Assembly: GCF_003324525.1 (NCBI RefSeq)
Contig: NZ_QGDC01000005.1
Span: forward strand, 248,001-312,000
Length of the DNA: 64,000 nt
Direction of reading: 5' to 3'
Origin: Mucilaginibacter hurinus
GTDB taxonomy: Bacteria; Bacteroidota; Bacteroidia; Sphingobacteriales; Sphingobacteriaceae
Part shown: piece by piece, positions 17,504 to 27,310 of the stretch
Layout of the letters: each line of letters opens with the position of its first letter
Numbering within the stretch: the stretch's first letter is position 1
Made by a program: the position numbers and the translations under genes
Notes under the pieces: generated by a model
What the model was told of the DNA's origin: nothing
What the model saw: only the letters and a program-made list of their open reading frames with translations
Database searches by the model: none

Positions 17504-19627
17504 TTACCTGGCCGTGTCAGTGCCGCTGGCATCCTTTTCTTCCGGATTACGGTTAAAAGTGCCTGAATGATCGCTCACGCCTTCATGTACCAGGTTTTGC
17601 GCTGCGGGCTCCTGGTTTGAATCGCCTTCAGTTCCGTTTACAAATTCATCATACGTAGTACGGTGATCAAACGGACGTTTACCTAATATCTCTTCAAGAT
17701 CTGACTGGAATAAGATCTCTTTTTCTAAAAGTTTGTTTGCCAGTTTCTCTAAACCATCGCGTTTGTCAATAAGCAATTGCTTGGTGCGGTCATAAACAGC
17801 GTTAATCTGGTTGCGTACCTCCTGGTCAATCAGCTCGGAGGTTTTTTCGGAGTAAGGTTTGTTAAACTGGTACTCGCCTTGCGTATCGTTAAATGATACA
17901 TTGCCTACCTTTTCGTTCATGCCGTATATAGTAACCATAGCATAAGCCAGTTTGGTAATTCGCTCAAGGTCGTTTTGCGCGCCGGTAGATATTTTTCCGA
18001 AGGTAATATCTTCAGCTACACGTCCGCCCAAAGTCATACACATACCGTCAAGCAATTGCTCGGTAGTATATAAAAATTGCTCTTTAGGCAGGTATTGTGC
18101 ATAGCCCAATGCCGCAACACCACGAGGAACTATCGAAACTTTTACCAACGGGTCTGCATGCTCTAAAAACCAACCGGCAATAGCGTGGCCAGCTTCGTGG
18201 TAAGCCACAATGCGTTTTTCTTCGGGCGATATAATCTTGTTCTTCTTCTCAAGGCCACCAATCACACGGTCAATCGCGTCCTGAAAGTCCTGCATATCCA
18301 CCGCCTCTTTGTTTTTACGGGCGGCTATCAGGGCAGCCTCGTTACAAACGTTGGCAATTTCAGCCCCTGCAAAACCCGGTGTTTGTGCCGAAAGTTTTTT
18401 AGCGTCAACGCCTTCGGCAAGCTTAACAGGTTTTAAGTGCACCTTAAATATTTGCTCACGGCCTACCAGGTCCGGTTTATCAATAGATACCTGCCTGTCA
18501 AAACGGCCGGGGCGAAGTAAAGCAGAGTCAAGTACGTCCGGCCGGTTAGTGGCCGCCAGTATAATAATACCAGAATCGGTACCGAAACCATCCATCTCTA
18601 CCAGTAACTGGTTCAGCGTATTCTCACGCTCATCGTTGCCGCCCACAATATTGTTTTTACCACGTGCGCGGCCAATAGCGTCTATCTCATCAATGAAAAT
18701 GATACACGGCGCTTTATCTTTAGCCTGGCGGAATAAATCGCGTACACGGGAAGCACCCACACCCACAAACATTTCCACAAAGTCCGATCCGGATAGTGAA
18801 AAGAAAGGCACCTGTGCTTCGCCTGCAACGGCTTTAGCCAGCAAGGTTTTACCGGTACCCGGCGATCCTACCAACAACGCACCCTTAGGTATTTTACCAC
18901 CCAGGTTGGTATATTTTTTGGGGTTTTTAAGGAAATCTACAATCTCCATAACTTCCTGCTTCGCCTCTTCCAAACCGGCCACGTCATTAAACGTAACTGA
19001 TACCTGTGCTTCTTTATCAAACAGCGTAGCTTTTGATTTGCCAATATTGAAAATCTGGCCGCCAGGACCGCCGCCGGCTCCACCGCTCATACGGCGCATA
19101 ATAAACATCCAAACCACAACAAGTACTACACCCATCAATACAAACTGCAGGAAAGGGCTCGACAGCCAGTTTTCGTGCTGCACATAAACTATAGGCGTTT
19201 TCTGGGTATCAGGTAAGTCCTTCTCAGCGTTGTTAATGGATTGCTTCAAGCTTTCGTAGGATGCATCCGTAAACGTATACTGCGGGCCATCTGACATGCT
19301 TAACGAACGTTTATTTTTATTTATTTCGGCATACTCAGGCTTGTTTTTCAGTGCATCTTTTTTGATATACACATCCGCATAAACTAACTCGCCGCTCTTA
19401 TATACTTCAACCTTTTCAACATCATGCTGTTTAAGCATTTTAGTTTCAAAAGTTTTGTAATTTATCATAGTTCCGCGCGAACTGTCTAAGATCGGGGGTA
19501 TAACTAGCAAGGCTATAATAACTACCCCATACAGCCACATCAGGTTAAACTTAGGGGGTTTTGGTGTTATTTTTTTATTTGGTACTTTCCGTATAGGATT
19601 TGGCTTTTGCAACTTTTTATCTTTCAT
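17504..19627 (-). CDS. ftsH: ATP-dependent zinc metalloprotease FtsH
   Basis: A 707-residue membrane-anchored AAA+ protease that degrades misassembled membrane and regulatory proteins. Membrane helices at about 30-46 and 158-176 flank a periplasmic domain. A Gly-rich linker follows, then Walker A GSPGTGKT (254-261), Walker [12 protein letters not shown], the arginine-finger region (RPGRFDRQ) and the zinc site HEAGH near 477. The C-terminal 50 residues are polar and low in complexity. The start ATG at 19627 gives a basic cytoplasmic N-terminus. It follows rsfS on the same strand. Confidence 0.97.
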   Translation of the reverse strand: MKDKKLQKPNPIRKVPNKKITPKPPKFNLMWLYGVVIIALLVIPPILDSSRGTMINYKTFETKMLKQHDVEKVEVYKSGELVYADVYIKKDALKNKPEYAEINKNKRSLSMSDGPQYTFTDASYESLKQSINNAEKDLPDTQKTPIVYVQHENWLSSPFLQFVLMGVVLVVVWMFIMRRMSGGAGGGPGGQIFNIGKSKATLFDKEAQVSVTFNDVAGLEEAKQEVMEIVDFLKNPKKYTNLGGKIPKGALLVGSPGTGKTLLAKAVAGEAQVPFFSLSGSDFVEMFVGVGASRVRDLFRQAKDKAPCIIFIDEIDAIGRARGKNNIVGGNDERENTLNQLLVEMDGFGTDSGIIILAATNRPDVLDSALLRPGRFDRQVSIDKPDLVGREQIFKVHLKPVKLAEGVDAKKLSAQTPGFAGAEIANVCNEAALIAARKNKEAVDMQDFQDAIDRVIGGLEKKNKIISPEEKRIVAYHEAGHAIAGWFLEHADPLVKVSIVPRGVAALGYAQYLPKEQFLYTTEQLLDGMCMTLGGRVAEDITFGKISTGAQNDLERITKLAYAMVTIYGMNEKVGNVSFNDTQGEYQFNKPYSEKTSELIDQEVRNQINAVYDRTKQLLIDKRDGLEKLANKLLEKEILFQSDLEEILGKRPFDHRTTYDEFVNGTEGDSNQEPAAQNLVHEGVSDHSGTFNRNPEEKDASGTDTAR

Positions 19628-19693
19628 TTTATTTTACCTGGCTCAAACTTACAATCAATAATTAACAATTTACATGTATTGTATTGAAGGAGT

Positions 19694-20068
19694 TTAAGCG
19701 CTTTTATAACTTTTAATTTCGGCATCGCCCCACAGATCTTCTACGCCGTAAAATTCGCGTTTATCAGTCCTGAAGATGTGTATAACAACATCCACATAAT
19801 CAAGCAAAATCCATTCGTTGTATTCAAGCCCTTCTTTACGCCATGGTTCTTGCCCGGTAGCTTTAAATATCTCCTCTTCAACGCTGTTGGCAATGGCCCT
19901 AACCTGGGTTGATGAGTCGGCATGGGATATTACAAAATAATCAGAAACTGAACTAAATATGTTCCGAAGATCCAACCTCACAATATCATTCCCCTTTTTT
20001 TCCTGTATGCCGTGTATGGCTAATTCAGAAATGTAAGCGGACTCACTTATCACTTTATTTTTTACCAT
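19694..20068 (-). CDS. rsfS: Ribosomal silencing factor RsfS
   Basis: A 124-residue RsfS/Iojap protein that binds L14 on the large subunit and blocks subunit joining when nutrients are low. Family features are GIQEKKGNDIVRLDLR, the SVSDYFVISHADS strand and the C-terminal DVVIHIFRTDKREFYGVEDLWGD, which I recognise as the conserved core. ATG at 20068 directly follows an in-frame TTG at 20071. It heads the rsfS-ftsH operon and is divergent from birA. Confidence 0.93.
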   Translation of the reverse strand: MVKNKVISESAYISELAIHGIQEKKGNDIVRLDLRNIFSSVSDYFVISHADSSTQVRAIANSVEEEIFKATGQEPWRKEGLEYNEWILLDYVDVVIHIFRTDKREFYGVEDLWGDAEIKSYKSA

Positions 20069-20115
20069 CAAAAAGAATTAGTTTTGAACGATTTAATTTA
20101 TAAGAATATTATACT

Positions 20116-20892
20116 TTGCAAAATAACATATTTTCGGGATTATTTGTTGGACAAAATTTTGTGACACTTAAAGAAGTTGACTCAACCAACAATTTCCTGA
20201 AAAACATAGTGTCAAATTCCAAGCCAGTACCCGAGGGAACGGTCATTATGGCAGAGTCGCAATATGCGGGGCGCGGACAGCAGCATAACGGCTGGCATGC
20301 CGAACCCGGCAAAAATCTTACTTTCAGTTTGTTGTTAAATCCCGCATTTCTACCTGTTGTAAATCAATATGATTTGAACAGGGCGGTTAGTTTAGGTGTG
20401 TTTAACGCCCTGCAACCATTGCTGGGGCCTGCGTTAAAAATTAAGTGGCCAAACGACATTTACTATGGCGACAAAAAGCTTGGCGGTATATTAATAGAGA
20501 ATATTATCCAGGGCAGCCAGTTAAAGCACAGCATAGCCGGTATAGGCATTAACGTTAATCAGTTTCACTTCCCCGGTCATTTGCCCAATGCGGTCTCTGT
20601 AAAGCAAATCTTACACAGGGATTATGATTTAAAGGTATTATTGTCAGAAATTTGCAGTCATATAGAAGCCTGCTATTTAAAATTAAAAGCAGGGCAGTAC
20701 TTATGGTTACGGGACGAATACACCAAAAATTTATACTGGTTAAACGAAACCCGCAATTTCAAATCAAATAACACGGTTTTTGCAGCGGTTATTAAGGAGG
20801 TAAAGCCAAATGGCTTGCTCGCTTTACAAAAGCAGCAGGAAGAAGTGACGTTTAATTTAAAGGAAATTGAATTTTTAATAAACTATCCATGA
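20116..20892 (+). CDS. birA: Biotin-[acetyl-CoA-carboxylase] ligase
   Basis: A 258-residue biotin protein ligase that activates biotin with ATP and attaches it to carboxylase carrier domains. Visible motifs are LKEVDSTNNFLKN, GRGQQHNGW (biotinyl-AMP loop), KIKWPNDIYYGDKKLGGIL and IAGIGINVNQ. It lacks the N-terminal helix-turn-helix of E. coli BirA, so it should not act as a repressor. No ATG is available. TTG at 20116 is the most upstream choice, and GTG at 20161 is an alternative. A TATAC-TTTG stretch overlaps the TTG, so the start is uncertain. Its end overlaps the next start by 4 bp. Confidence 0.92.
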   Translation: MQNNIFSGLFVGQNFVTLKEVDSTNNFLKNIVSNSKPVPEGTVIMAESQYAGRGQQHNGWHAEPGKNLTFSLLLNPAFLPVVNQYDLNRAVSLGVFNALQPLLGPALKIKWPNDIYYGDKKLGGILIENIIQGSQLKHSIAGIGINVNQFHFPGHLPNAVSVKQILHRDYDLKVLLSEICSHIEACYLKLKAGQYLWLRDEYTKNLYWLNETRNFKSNNTVFAAVIKEVKPNGLLALQKQQEEVTFNLKEIEFLINYP

Positions 20893-21332
20893 AGAAATTT
20901 TTGATGTTAACAGTTGCTGTACTACTCACTACAACGGTATTTGCACAGATAGAAAAACCGGTTAAGTGGTCGTACGCGGCAAAAAAGATAAACAGTAAAG
21001 AGGCTGTGGTGTTGATTAAAGCAACCGTGCAAAAAGGCTGGCACATTTACTCGCAGTTTGGTAAGGATGATGGGCCAATCCCTACCACATTTACATTTAC
21101 CCCTTCAAAAGATTATACACTGGCAGGTAAAGCAAGCGAGCCTAAAGGTATAACCAAGTACGAGGCCGTTTTTAAAACCAATGTTACTTATTTTGAAAAT
21201 ACCGTGATATTTCAGCAGAAAATAAAACTTAATAAGGCTGCCGCAATGGTTAAGGGTAGTATTGAATATATGGTATGCAACGAGTTTAAGTGTATAAAAG
21301 ACGATACCGAGTTTAGCATACCGGTAAACTAA
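20889..21332 (+). CDS. Secreted DsbD N-terminal (alpha) domain protein
   Basis: A 147-residue protein with a signal peptide (MLTVAVLLTTTVFA, then Q) and a DsbD-alpha-like immunoglobulin fold. The two Cys of the expected redox pair lie in YMVCNEFKCIKDD. In E. coli DsbD this domain is the N-terminal part of one polypeptide and hands electrons to periplasmic partners. Here it is a separate gene directly before the membrane DsbD. The start codon overlaps birA's stop (ATGA), suggesting translational coupling. Confidence 0.85.
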   Translation: MKKFLMLTVAVLLTTTVFAQIEKPVKWSYAAKKINSKEAVVLIKATVQKGWHIYSQFGKDDGPIPTTFTFTPSKDYTLAGKASEPKGITKYEAVFKTNVTYFENTVIFQQKIKLNKAAAMVKGSIEYMVCNEFKCIKDDTEFSIPVN

Positions 21333-21343
21333 TAGCGGTTAGC

Positions 21344-23038
21344 ATGAGATACCCTTTCAACTTCCGCTGGTTAACATTATTTTTTTTCTTATCAATCGTT
21401 CTTGTATCTGCATTAGGCGTGGTCAATGCCCAGGATACCATATCAACTGAGGGCATAGAATTTACAGAAATGCCCGCTGCGACGGACAGTGTTGCCCGGC
21501 AAGCGGATACGATACAACAAGATGCAGACACTGTTATCGGGAACACAGACCTGCCGGCGGACAACGAAAGTCCTCAAACCTTATGGCAAATATTCTTTGC
21601 AGGATTTATTGGGGGCCTTATAGCGGTTACCATGCCGTGCATATATCCCATGCTGCCTTTAACAGTAAGCTTTTTTACAAAAAAGGCAGGATCGCGTAAC
21701 AAGGCAATATTACAATCAACAATTTACGGCATATCTATTATTGTTATCTATGTGGCGCTTGGTTTACTTATAACATTAATTTTTGGTGCTGATGCGTTGA
21801 ACGCGCTCGCTACAAATGGCATATTTAATATATTCTTTTTCCTGTTACTGGTAGTATTCGGCATATCATTTTTGGGCGCGTTTGAAATTACGTTACCGGG
21901 CTCACTTGCCAATAAGCTCGATGAAAACTCAAACAAGGGAGGCCTGGCAGGCATATTTTTTATGGCAGCCACGCTGGTGGTTGTTTCATTTTCATGCACC
22001 GGACCAATAATAGGCACCTTGCTGGTTGATGCGGCATCTAAGGGCGAACGATTGGGTCCCGCTGTCGGGATGTTCGGCTTCTCAGTAGCATTGGCACTGC
22101 CGTTTGCGGCTTTCGCTATGTTCCCGTCGGCTTTAAAAAGTCTTCCGAAATCTGGTGGGTGGTTAAACAGCGTTAAAGTGGTGCTGGGCTTTTTGGAGCT
22201 GGCCTTTGCACTTAAGTTCCTGTCAAATGTCGATTTGGCTTATCACTGGGATTGGTTTGACCGCGAAATATTTTTATCACTTTGGATAGCTATATTTTTT
22301 TTGATGGGCTTATACCTCATCGGCAAGATCAGGTTTTCGCATGATAGTGAACTGCCTTACCTGACGGTTCCGCGTACATTTTTAGCCATTATTGTTTTTG
22401 CCTTTGTAGCTTATATGGTGCCCGGTTTGTGGGGTGCGCCGCTAAAGTCTATCAGCGCATTTTTGCCCCCGCCGGCCACACAGGATTTTTATTTAAGTAA
22501 TGCCGGGCATTCAGCAACTAACACGATAACGGCGACAAAGGAGAAAAAATATGAGGCTATATTTCGCCGTGGTAAAATCAGGGGGCTTGATGCCTGGTAT
22601 GATTATGAACAGGCTCTGCAGGTATCAAAAGAACTTAAAAAACCGATACTAATAGATTTTACCGGGTGGAATTGTGTGAACTGCCGTAAAATGGAAGTGG
22701 ATGTTTGGGAGAACCCCGAAGTGTTTAAACGCCTGCGTGATAATTATGTGTTGCTACAGTTATATGTTGACGATAAAACCCCGCTTGAAGCAAAAGAAGA
22801 GTATAAATCTACCTTTAGTGGCAAAAAAATCACTAATTTAGGCGCCAAATGGAGCGATTTACAGGCCTCGAGGTTTAATGCCAATTCGCAGCCATTTTAT
22901 GTTTTGCTGGATAGCGAAGGTAATTTACTGAAACACAGTAATAATCAAATAATAAAGCCATCCGGTGCAGATTTTAACATTAGCAGTTATATAAAATTTT
23001 TAGACAGCGGCATAGCTGCCTATAATAACAACCAATGA
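21344..23038 (+). CDS. dsbD: Thiol:disulfide interchange protein DsbD (membrane + thioredoxin domains)
   Basis: A 564-residue inner-membrane protein that moves reducing power from cytoplasmic thioredoxin to the periplasm. After a signal-like helix and a Ser/Asp-rich linker, about eight membrane helices begin near residue 80. The two conserved membrane Cys lie in TMPCIYPMLP and SFSCTGPIIG. The C-terminal thioredoxin-like domain (about 430-560) has the active site WNCVNCRKME. It lacks the N-terminal alpha domain, which the preceding gene supplies. It overlaps pfkA by 4 bp. Confidence 0.92.
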   Translation: MRYPFNFRWLTLFFFLSIVLVSALGVVNAQDTISTEGIEFTEMPAATDSVARQADTIQQDADTVIGNTDLPADNESPQTLWQIFFAGFIGGLIAVTMPCIYPMLPLTVSFFTKKAGSRNKAILQSTIYGISIIVIYVALGLLITLIFGADALNALATNGIFNIFFFLLLVVFGISFLGAFEITLPGSLANKLDENSNKGGLAGIFFMAATLVVVSFSCTGPIIGTLLVDAASKGERLGPAVGMFGFSVALALPFAAFAMFPSALKSLPKSGGWLNSVKVVLGFLELAFALKFLSNVDLAYHWDWFDREIFLSLWIAIFFLMGLYLIGKIRFSHDSELPYLTVPRTFLAIIVFAFVAYMVPGLWGAPLKSISAFLPPPATQDFYLSNAGHSATNTITATKEKKYEAIFRRGKIRGLDAWYDYEQALQVSKELKKPILIDFTGWNCVNCRKMEVDVWENPEVFKRLRDNYVLLQLYVDDKTPLEAKEEYKSTFSGKKITNLGAKWSDLQASRFNANSQPFYVLLDSEGNLLKHSNNQIIKPSGADFNISSYIKFLDSGIAAYNNNQ

Positions 23039-24012
23039 CGCAGATTAAAAATATAGGAGTTTTTACCTCCGGCGGCGATTCGCCGGGAATGAATGCCGCT
23101 ATACGGGCGGTAGTACGTACAGCATTATACCATGATTTACAGGTTACAGGCATACGCCGCGGTTACGAGGGTATGATAAACGGCGATTACGAGCCGATGA
23201 ACCGTAAATCAGTTTCAAATATTATTCAGCGCGGGGGCACCATTTTAAAATCTGCCCGCAGTACTGATTTTCAAACTCCCGAAGGCCGCAAACTTGCCTT
23301 TTTCCAGTTAAAAAAACATAAGATAGATGCATTGGTAGCCATAGGCGGCGACGGTACATTTACTGGTGCTAAACTGTTGGGAGAGGAGCATGATATACCC
23401 GTTATAGGACTGCCCGGCACCATTGATAATGATTTAATTGGTACCGATTTTACCATTGGCTATGACACGGCAATTAATACCGTTGTAAATGCGGTGGATA
23501 AGATACGCGATACCGCCGAGTCACACGACAGGCTTTTTATTGTTGAAGTGATGGGGCGTGATTCGGGATTGATAGCATTGCGTACAGGTGTAGCCTCGGG
23601 TGCCGAGTCGGTATTATTACCCGAAACAGATCTAGGTCTGGATGCCCTGATGTATAGGCTTGAACATGGCCGCAAGGATAAATCATCGCGCATAGTTATC
23701 GTGGCTGAAGGTGAGCGCGAAGGCGGAGCGTTTGAGATTGGCGACATTGTAAAAGCTAAGTTCCCTAATATTGATACACGCGTATCCATATTAGGCCATA
23801 TACAGCGCGGCGGCAGGCCAACTTGTATGGATAGGGTTTTGGCGAGCCGCTTAGGCTATGCAGCTGTTGAAGCACTGAAAGAAGGCAGGCGGGGTGAGAT
23901 GTTAGGTGTAATACACGGTGAAATTGCTTACACACCTTTTGAAAAGGCTATAAAACACAGCCCGGAAATAAATAAAACAATGGTAAAAATTGTTGAGGTG
24001 CTGTCGTTATAA
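23035..24012 (+). CDS. pfkA: 6-phosphofructokinase
   Basis: A 325-residue ATP-dependent phosphofructokinase, the committing step of glycolysis. Motifs are TSGGDSPGMNAA (ATP site), IGGDGTFTGA, the catalytic GLPGTIDNDL loop and EVMGRDSG (substrate site). Gly in GGDGT at about 104 points to ATP rather than pyrophosphate use. The ATG overlaps the DsbD stop (ATGA), so translation is coupled to a redox gene by position rather than by obvious function. A long terminator follows. Confidence 0.96.
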   Translation: MTQIKNIGVFTSGGDSPGMNAAIRAVVRTALYHDLQVTGIRRGYEGMINGDYEPMNRKSVSNIIQRGGTILKSARSTDFQTPEGRKLAFFQLKKHKIDALVAIGGDGTFTGAKLLGEEHDIPVIGLPGTIDNDLIGTDFTIGYDTAINTVVNAVDKIRDTAESHDRLFIVEVMGRDSGLIALRTGVASGAESVLLPETDLGLDALMYRLEHGRKDKSSRIVIVAEGEREGGAFEIGDIVKAKFPNIDTRVSILGHIQRGGRPTCMDRVLASRLGYAAVEALKEGRRGEMLGVIHGEIAYTPFEKAIKHSPEINKTMVKIVEVLSL

Positions 24013-24034
24013 TAACAACAGTCAATCATATTTT

Positions 24035-24085
24035 AAGAGAGGAATTTAAAGCGGACTAACGTAACGGCTTTTAAATTCCTCTCTT
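24035..24085. terminator. Bidirectional terminator between pfkA and the nucleotidase gene
   Basis: A perfect 16-bp stem, 24035-24050 with 24070-24085, with AAGAGAGG and CCTCTCTT at its base, lies between two converging genes. T-rich sequence follows on the plus strand. Confidence 0.75.
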
Positions 24086-24098
24086 GTTTTGTGTGCTT

Positions 24099-24632
24099 TT
24101 ACAAAAGCGCCGCGGCCACTTCCTCCCAGGTGTTTACCCGTTCATACTCATCATAAGCCATATTATGCGGTGAGGTAAATAGCAATTTACGGCCGTCAAA
24201 GTTTACAAAGTTCTTTACACGGTCATCTATCATAATATCAACATTTACAATTTTATGGCCGCAAAAAATAATGTTGGTCCAGGATATGTACGGAAAATGC
24301 TCATTCAACCATTCCAGTTTATCTGCCAGCGAATTTTTAAATTCCATTGCTGCCGAAACTATATATACATCATACTTTTCCGCAAGTTTTGGCATTACCT
24401 CAAGTGCACCTTGCATTACAGGGATATCCCTGAAAAAGCCCGGCTCGTTAATATATTCCCTTAATGTATAGCGTATGTAGGCAGGCAGTAATTCATGAAA
24501 TTCTTTACCGGGCTGTAGTTTATCTATCGTAAAGTCGGTGTTGTGTTTTTCATTGTATATGGCGATGAATTTTCCAATGGTATCAGCTAAAACTTCATCC
24601 ATGTCTATCGCCAGGCGTAGTTTGTTATTCAT
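24099..24632 (-). CDS. 5'(3')-deoxyribonucleotidase-like phosphatase
   Basis: A 177-residue HAD-type phosphatase of the NT5C family that dephosphorylates (deoxy)nucleoside monophosphates. The nucleophile motif is DMDEVLAD (Asp10, Asp12). VYIVSAAMEF supplies motif II, and MIDDRVKNF supplies the C-terminal acidic metal site. Probably cytoplasmic. An exact -7 box ends 5 nt before the ATG, suggesting a leaderless transcript. Confidence 0.88.
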   Translation of the reverse strand: MNNKLRLAIDMDEVLADTIGKFIAIYNEKHNTDFTIDKLQPGKEFHELLPAYIRYTLREYINEPGFFRDIPVMQGALEVMPKLAEKYDVYIVSAAMEFKNSLADKLEWLNEHFPYISWTNIIFCGHKIVNVDIMIDDRVKNFVNFDGRKLLFTSPHNMAYDEYERVNTWEEVAAALL

Positions 24633-24637
24633 AGTGT

Positions 24638-24645
24638 CAAAGTTA
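24638..24645 (-). promoter_or_regulatory. -7 box directly ahead of the nucleotidase gene
   Basis: TAACTTTG on the minus strand matches TANNTTTG and ends 5 nt before the ATG at 24632. A weak GTTC stands about 20 bp further upstream where TTTG would be expected. Confidence 0.5.
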
Positions 24646-24760
24646 CACTATTAGGCACTGCATTTGAACATTCCACGGTCAAAATGCCCGGTAAACTCAA
24701 TTAAATACTGCACTGTTTCAATTATTTACAACCCGGATTTTTAAATGTGCTTATTTTTTG

Positions 24761-24768
24761 TACCTTTG
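24761..24768 (+). promoter_or_regulatory. -7 box of the rpsP operon
   Basis: TACCTTTG followed by CG is the usual form for strong ribosomal promoters in this phylum. It leaves a leader of about 50 nt before rpsP. Confidence 0.6.
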
Positions 24769-24824
24769 CGTCCCCGCTGAAAGAAACTCCGGGATAATGT
24801 TGAATACATAATTAAAACAAAAAA

Positions 24825-25412
24825 ATGGCAACTAAGATCAGATTGCAAAGACATGGTAAAAAAGGGAAGCCTTTTTACTACATTGTGGTAGCAGACGCAC
24901 GTGCTCCACGTGACGGGCGCTTTATTGAGCGTTTAGGTTCATACAACCCTAACACCAACCCGGCTACTATCGACATCAACTTTGATAAAACCTTTGAGTG
25001 GGTAAGCAATGGTGCACAACCAACAGATACCTGCCGCGCTATATTATCATACAAAGGCGTTCTTTACAAAAAACACCTTGAAGGCGGTATTAAAAAAGGT
25101 GCGTTAACACAAGAGCAGGCCGACGCGAAATTTGCCGAGTGGCTTGGTCAGAAAGACGAAAAAATTAGCGGTAAAAAATCAGGTTTAACTTCAGCTAAGG
25201 AAGAAGCGCGTAAAGCTGCTTTAGCCGCTGAAGCTAAAAAGAAGGAAGAAAGGGCTGCCGCGATAGCTGCTAAAAATACGCCTCCGGCTGAAGAAGTAGC
25301 TGAAACTGAAGAAGAAGTTGCTGGCGATGAAACTCCGGTAGCTGAAACTGAAGAAGCTCCCGCTGCTGAAGCACCTGCGGCTGAAGAAGATAAAAAAGAA
25401 GACGCTGAATAA
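24825..25412 (+). CDS. rpsP: 30S ribosomal protein S16 with long acidic tail
   Basis: A 195-residue protein. The first 80 residues are bS16 ([35 protein letters not shown]), which binds 16S rRNA early in small-subunit assembly. Beyond about residue 115 the chain becomes a Lys/Ala-rich helix and then an Ala/Glu/Pro tail ending EDKKEDAE. Most bacterial S16 proteins stop near 80-90 residues, while extended forms are usual in Bacteroidota. It is first in an operon with rimM, trmD and rplS. Confidence 0.96.
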   Translation: MATKIRLQRHGKKGKPFYYIVVADARAPRDGRFIERLGSYNPNTNPATIDINFDKTFEWVSNGAQPTDTCRAILSYKGVLYKKHLEGGIKKGALTQEQADAKFAEWLGQKDEKISGKKSGLTSAKEEARKAALAAEAKKKEERAAAIAAKNTPPAEEVAETEEEVAGDETPVAETEEAPAAEAPAAEEDKKEDAE

Positions 25413-25485
25413 TTATTCAATGGCTTATTATATAATGGCGATGCACCCAACGGTCATCGCCATTGTTGTTTAAATATGTTTTGTT

Positions 25486-26010
25486 ATGAAAGTTGAGGAT
25501 TGTTTCAGAATAGGCAGCATTTTAAAAACACGCGGCCTTAAAGGTGAGATGCAGCTATATGTTGATTTTGAACGGTTGGATACCATAAAATTCAATTCGC
25601 TTTTTGTGGATATGGCTGGTAAGCTGGTGCCATACTTCGTAAAGTCGATCAAGTATCCTATGCCGGGCACCGTATATCTTAACCTGGAGGATATTGACAC
25701 AGTTGAAAAAGCCTCGCCATTGGTGAAAAAGAATCTTTACCTGCCAAATAAGCTAAAGCCCGAAATTGATGAAGATAATTTTACTTTATTTGACCTGATG
25801 GGTTTTATTGCCATTGACGAGTACGAGGGCGAACTGGGCGGGATTATTGATGTGCAGGAATATCCACAACAGATTATAGCCACCGTACGCTACAAAAACC
25901 GCGAGGTATTATTCCCGCTTAATGAAGAAATTATTAAAGGCATTGACGTAAACCAAGGTGTTGTTAATATTGATTTACCCGAAGGCTTGCTGGATATTTA
26001 CTTAGATTAA
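25486..26010 (+). CDS. rimM: Ribosome maturation factor RimM
   Basis: A 174-residue protein that helps assemble the 30S head by binding S19. It has the N-terminal RimM barrel (FRIGSILKTRGLKGEMQLYV) and a C-terminal PRC-like barrel (LFDLMGFIAIDE...GGIIDVQEYPQQ). Position between rpsP and trmD is the classic conserved order. The start ATG at 25486 is the first in frame. Confidence 0.95.
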   Translation: MKVEDCFRIGSILKTRGLKGEMQLYVDFERLDTIKFNSLFVDMAGKLVPYFVKSIKYPMPGTVYLNLEDIDTVEKASPLVKKNLYLPNKLKPEIDEDNFTLFDLMGFIAIDEYEGELGGIIDVQEYPQQIIATVRYKNREVLFPLNEEIIKGIDVNQGVVNIDLPEGLLDIYLD

Positions 26011-26049
26011 TCAAGGTGTTCTATAATCACTAACACTTATCTTTACCTA

Positions 26050-26724
26050 ATGCGTTTTGATATTATAACCGTATTGCCGGGATTGCTAGAAAGCCCATTT
26101 GCGCATTCAATTTTACAGCGGGCCCAAAAAAAAGGGATTGCCGAAATACATATTCATAACCTGCGCGATTATGCCACCAATAAACACAAAAGTGTTGACG
26201 ACTATCCTTACGGTGGCGGCAGCGGCATGGTAATGTCTATCGAACCATTTGCAGCTTGTATTGAAAAGCTTAAAGCCGAACTTGAATATGATGAGGTAAT
26301 ATTTATGACGCCTGACGGCGAGACGCTAAACCAGCGAATAGCTAACCAGCTTTCCGTGAAAAAGAACGTGATCATACTTTGCGGGCATTACAAAGGTATT
26401 GACCAACGCATACGCGATATTTATGTAACGCGTGAGCTATCCATTGGCGATTACGTGCTATCCGGTGGCGAGCTTCCTGCCGCAGTGTTGGTGGACGCCG
26501 TAGTGAGGTTGATACCAGGCGTACTATCTGATGAAACTTCGGCCTTGTCTGATTCTTTCCAGGACGACATGCTGGATGCGCCTGTATACACCCGTCCTGC
26601 CGATTGGAACGGGCACACAGTACCAAAAATATTGCTAAGCGGGCATGCAGGCGAAATTGAAAAATGGCGTTTTGAACAGGCGCTTGAACGCACAAAGACA
26701 CGCAGGCCGGATTTGTTAAAGTAG
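26050..26724 (+). CDS. trmD: tRNA (guanine-N1)-methyltransferase
   Basis: A 224-residue SPOUT methyltransferase that methylates G37 of tRNAs and so prevents frameshifts. The knotted AdoMet site is visible in [10 protein letters not shown] and [22 protein letters not shown] near residue 57 is also typical. The C-terminal helical domain ends at [20 protein letters not shown]. Its start is preceded, 4 nt away, by TATCTTTA (26038-26045), one base off a -7 box, so an internal promoter is possible. Confidence 0.96.
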   Translation: MRFDIITVLPGLLESPFAHSILQRAQKKGIAEIHIHNLRDYATNKHKSVDDYPYGGGSGMVMSIEPFAACIEKLKAELEYDEVIFMTPDGETLNQRIANQLSVKKNVIILCGHYKGIDQRIRDIYVTRELSIGDYVLSGGELPAAVLVDAVVRLIPGVLSDETSALSDSFQDDMLDAPVYTRPADWNGHTVPKILLSGHAGEIEKWRFEQALERTKTRRPDLLK

Positions 26725-26853
26725 TTTACATCAGAGATTAAAAATTGCCGGTTTGACGATGATTAAAAATAAATTATCCCTTAAAAAAATACATTGCGGA
26801 TTTTTTTAAAATCGGCTTTTTATTGTCAGATAATTTCCCTATAATTGCAATCC

Positions 26854-26874
26854 GATTTTTACGGGTTAAAAATC
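26854..26874 (+). promoter_or_regulatory. Inverted repeat in the rplS leader
   Basis: GATTTTTA (26854-26861) pairs with TAAAAATC (26867-26874) around CGGGT, 20 bp before rplS. A TATAATTG box (26840-26847, one mismatch) lies just upstream. The trmD-rplS gap of 170 bp is long for this operon and could hold a protein-binding leader. Confidence 0.4.
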
Positions 26875-26894
26875 GCTTTTAAAGGCTAAAAATC

Positions 26895-27242
26895 ATGGAT
26901 TTAGTAAAATTTGTAGAAGAGCAGTCAGTAGTAAAAAAAGAATATCCGTCTTTCAAAGCAGGCGACACTGTAACTGTGCATTATAAAATAAGGGAAGGTA
27001 ACAAAGAGCGTGTTCAGCTTTACCAGGGTGTAGTTATACAACGTAACAGTGTAGGTGTATCTGAAACATTTACTGTTCGTAAAGTGTCTAACGGCATAGG
27101 TGTTGAGCGTATATTTCCTTTTGCTTCGCCTAATATCGATAAGATAGAAGTTAACAGCGTAGGTAAAGTACGTCGTGCAAAACTGTTCTACCTGCGTCAA
27201 CTGACTGGTAAGGCAGCCCGTATTAAATCAAAAAGAGTTTAA
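26895..27242 (+). CDS. rplS: 50S ribosomal protein L19
   Basis: A 115-residue bL19 protein located at the subunit interface. The signature [13 protein letters not shown] and [14 protein letters not shown] are diagnostic, and the basic end [20 protein letters not shown] is typical. Last gene of rpsP-rimM-trmD-rplS, but set apart by a 170-bp leader and followed by a strong terminator. Confidence 0.97.
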   Translation: MDLVKFVEEQSVVKKEYPSFKAGDTVTVHYKIREGNKERVQLYQGVVIQRNSVGVSETFTVRKVSNGIGVERIFPFASPNIDKIEVNSVGKVRRAKLFYLRQLTGKAARIKSKRV

Positions 27243-27278
27243 TTCATCTCCCCATTCAACCGGGGAATATATAATATT

Positions 27279-27310
27279 AAGCCTTGCTGATCGTCAGCAA
27301 GGCTTTTTGT
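27279..27310 (+). terminator. Terminator after rplS
   Basis: AAGCCTTGCTGA (27279-27290) pairs perfectly with TCAGCAAGGCTT (27294-27305) around TCG, then a T-run. Confidence 0.9.

Noticed and set aside
18309..19187. 292-residue open frame opposite ftsH
   Set aside because: It is antisense to the well-supported ftsH gene, has Ser/Pro/Ala-rich random composition and shows no family motif.
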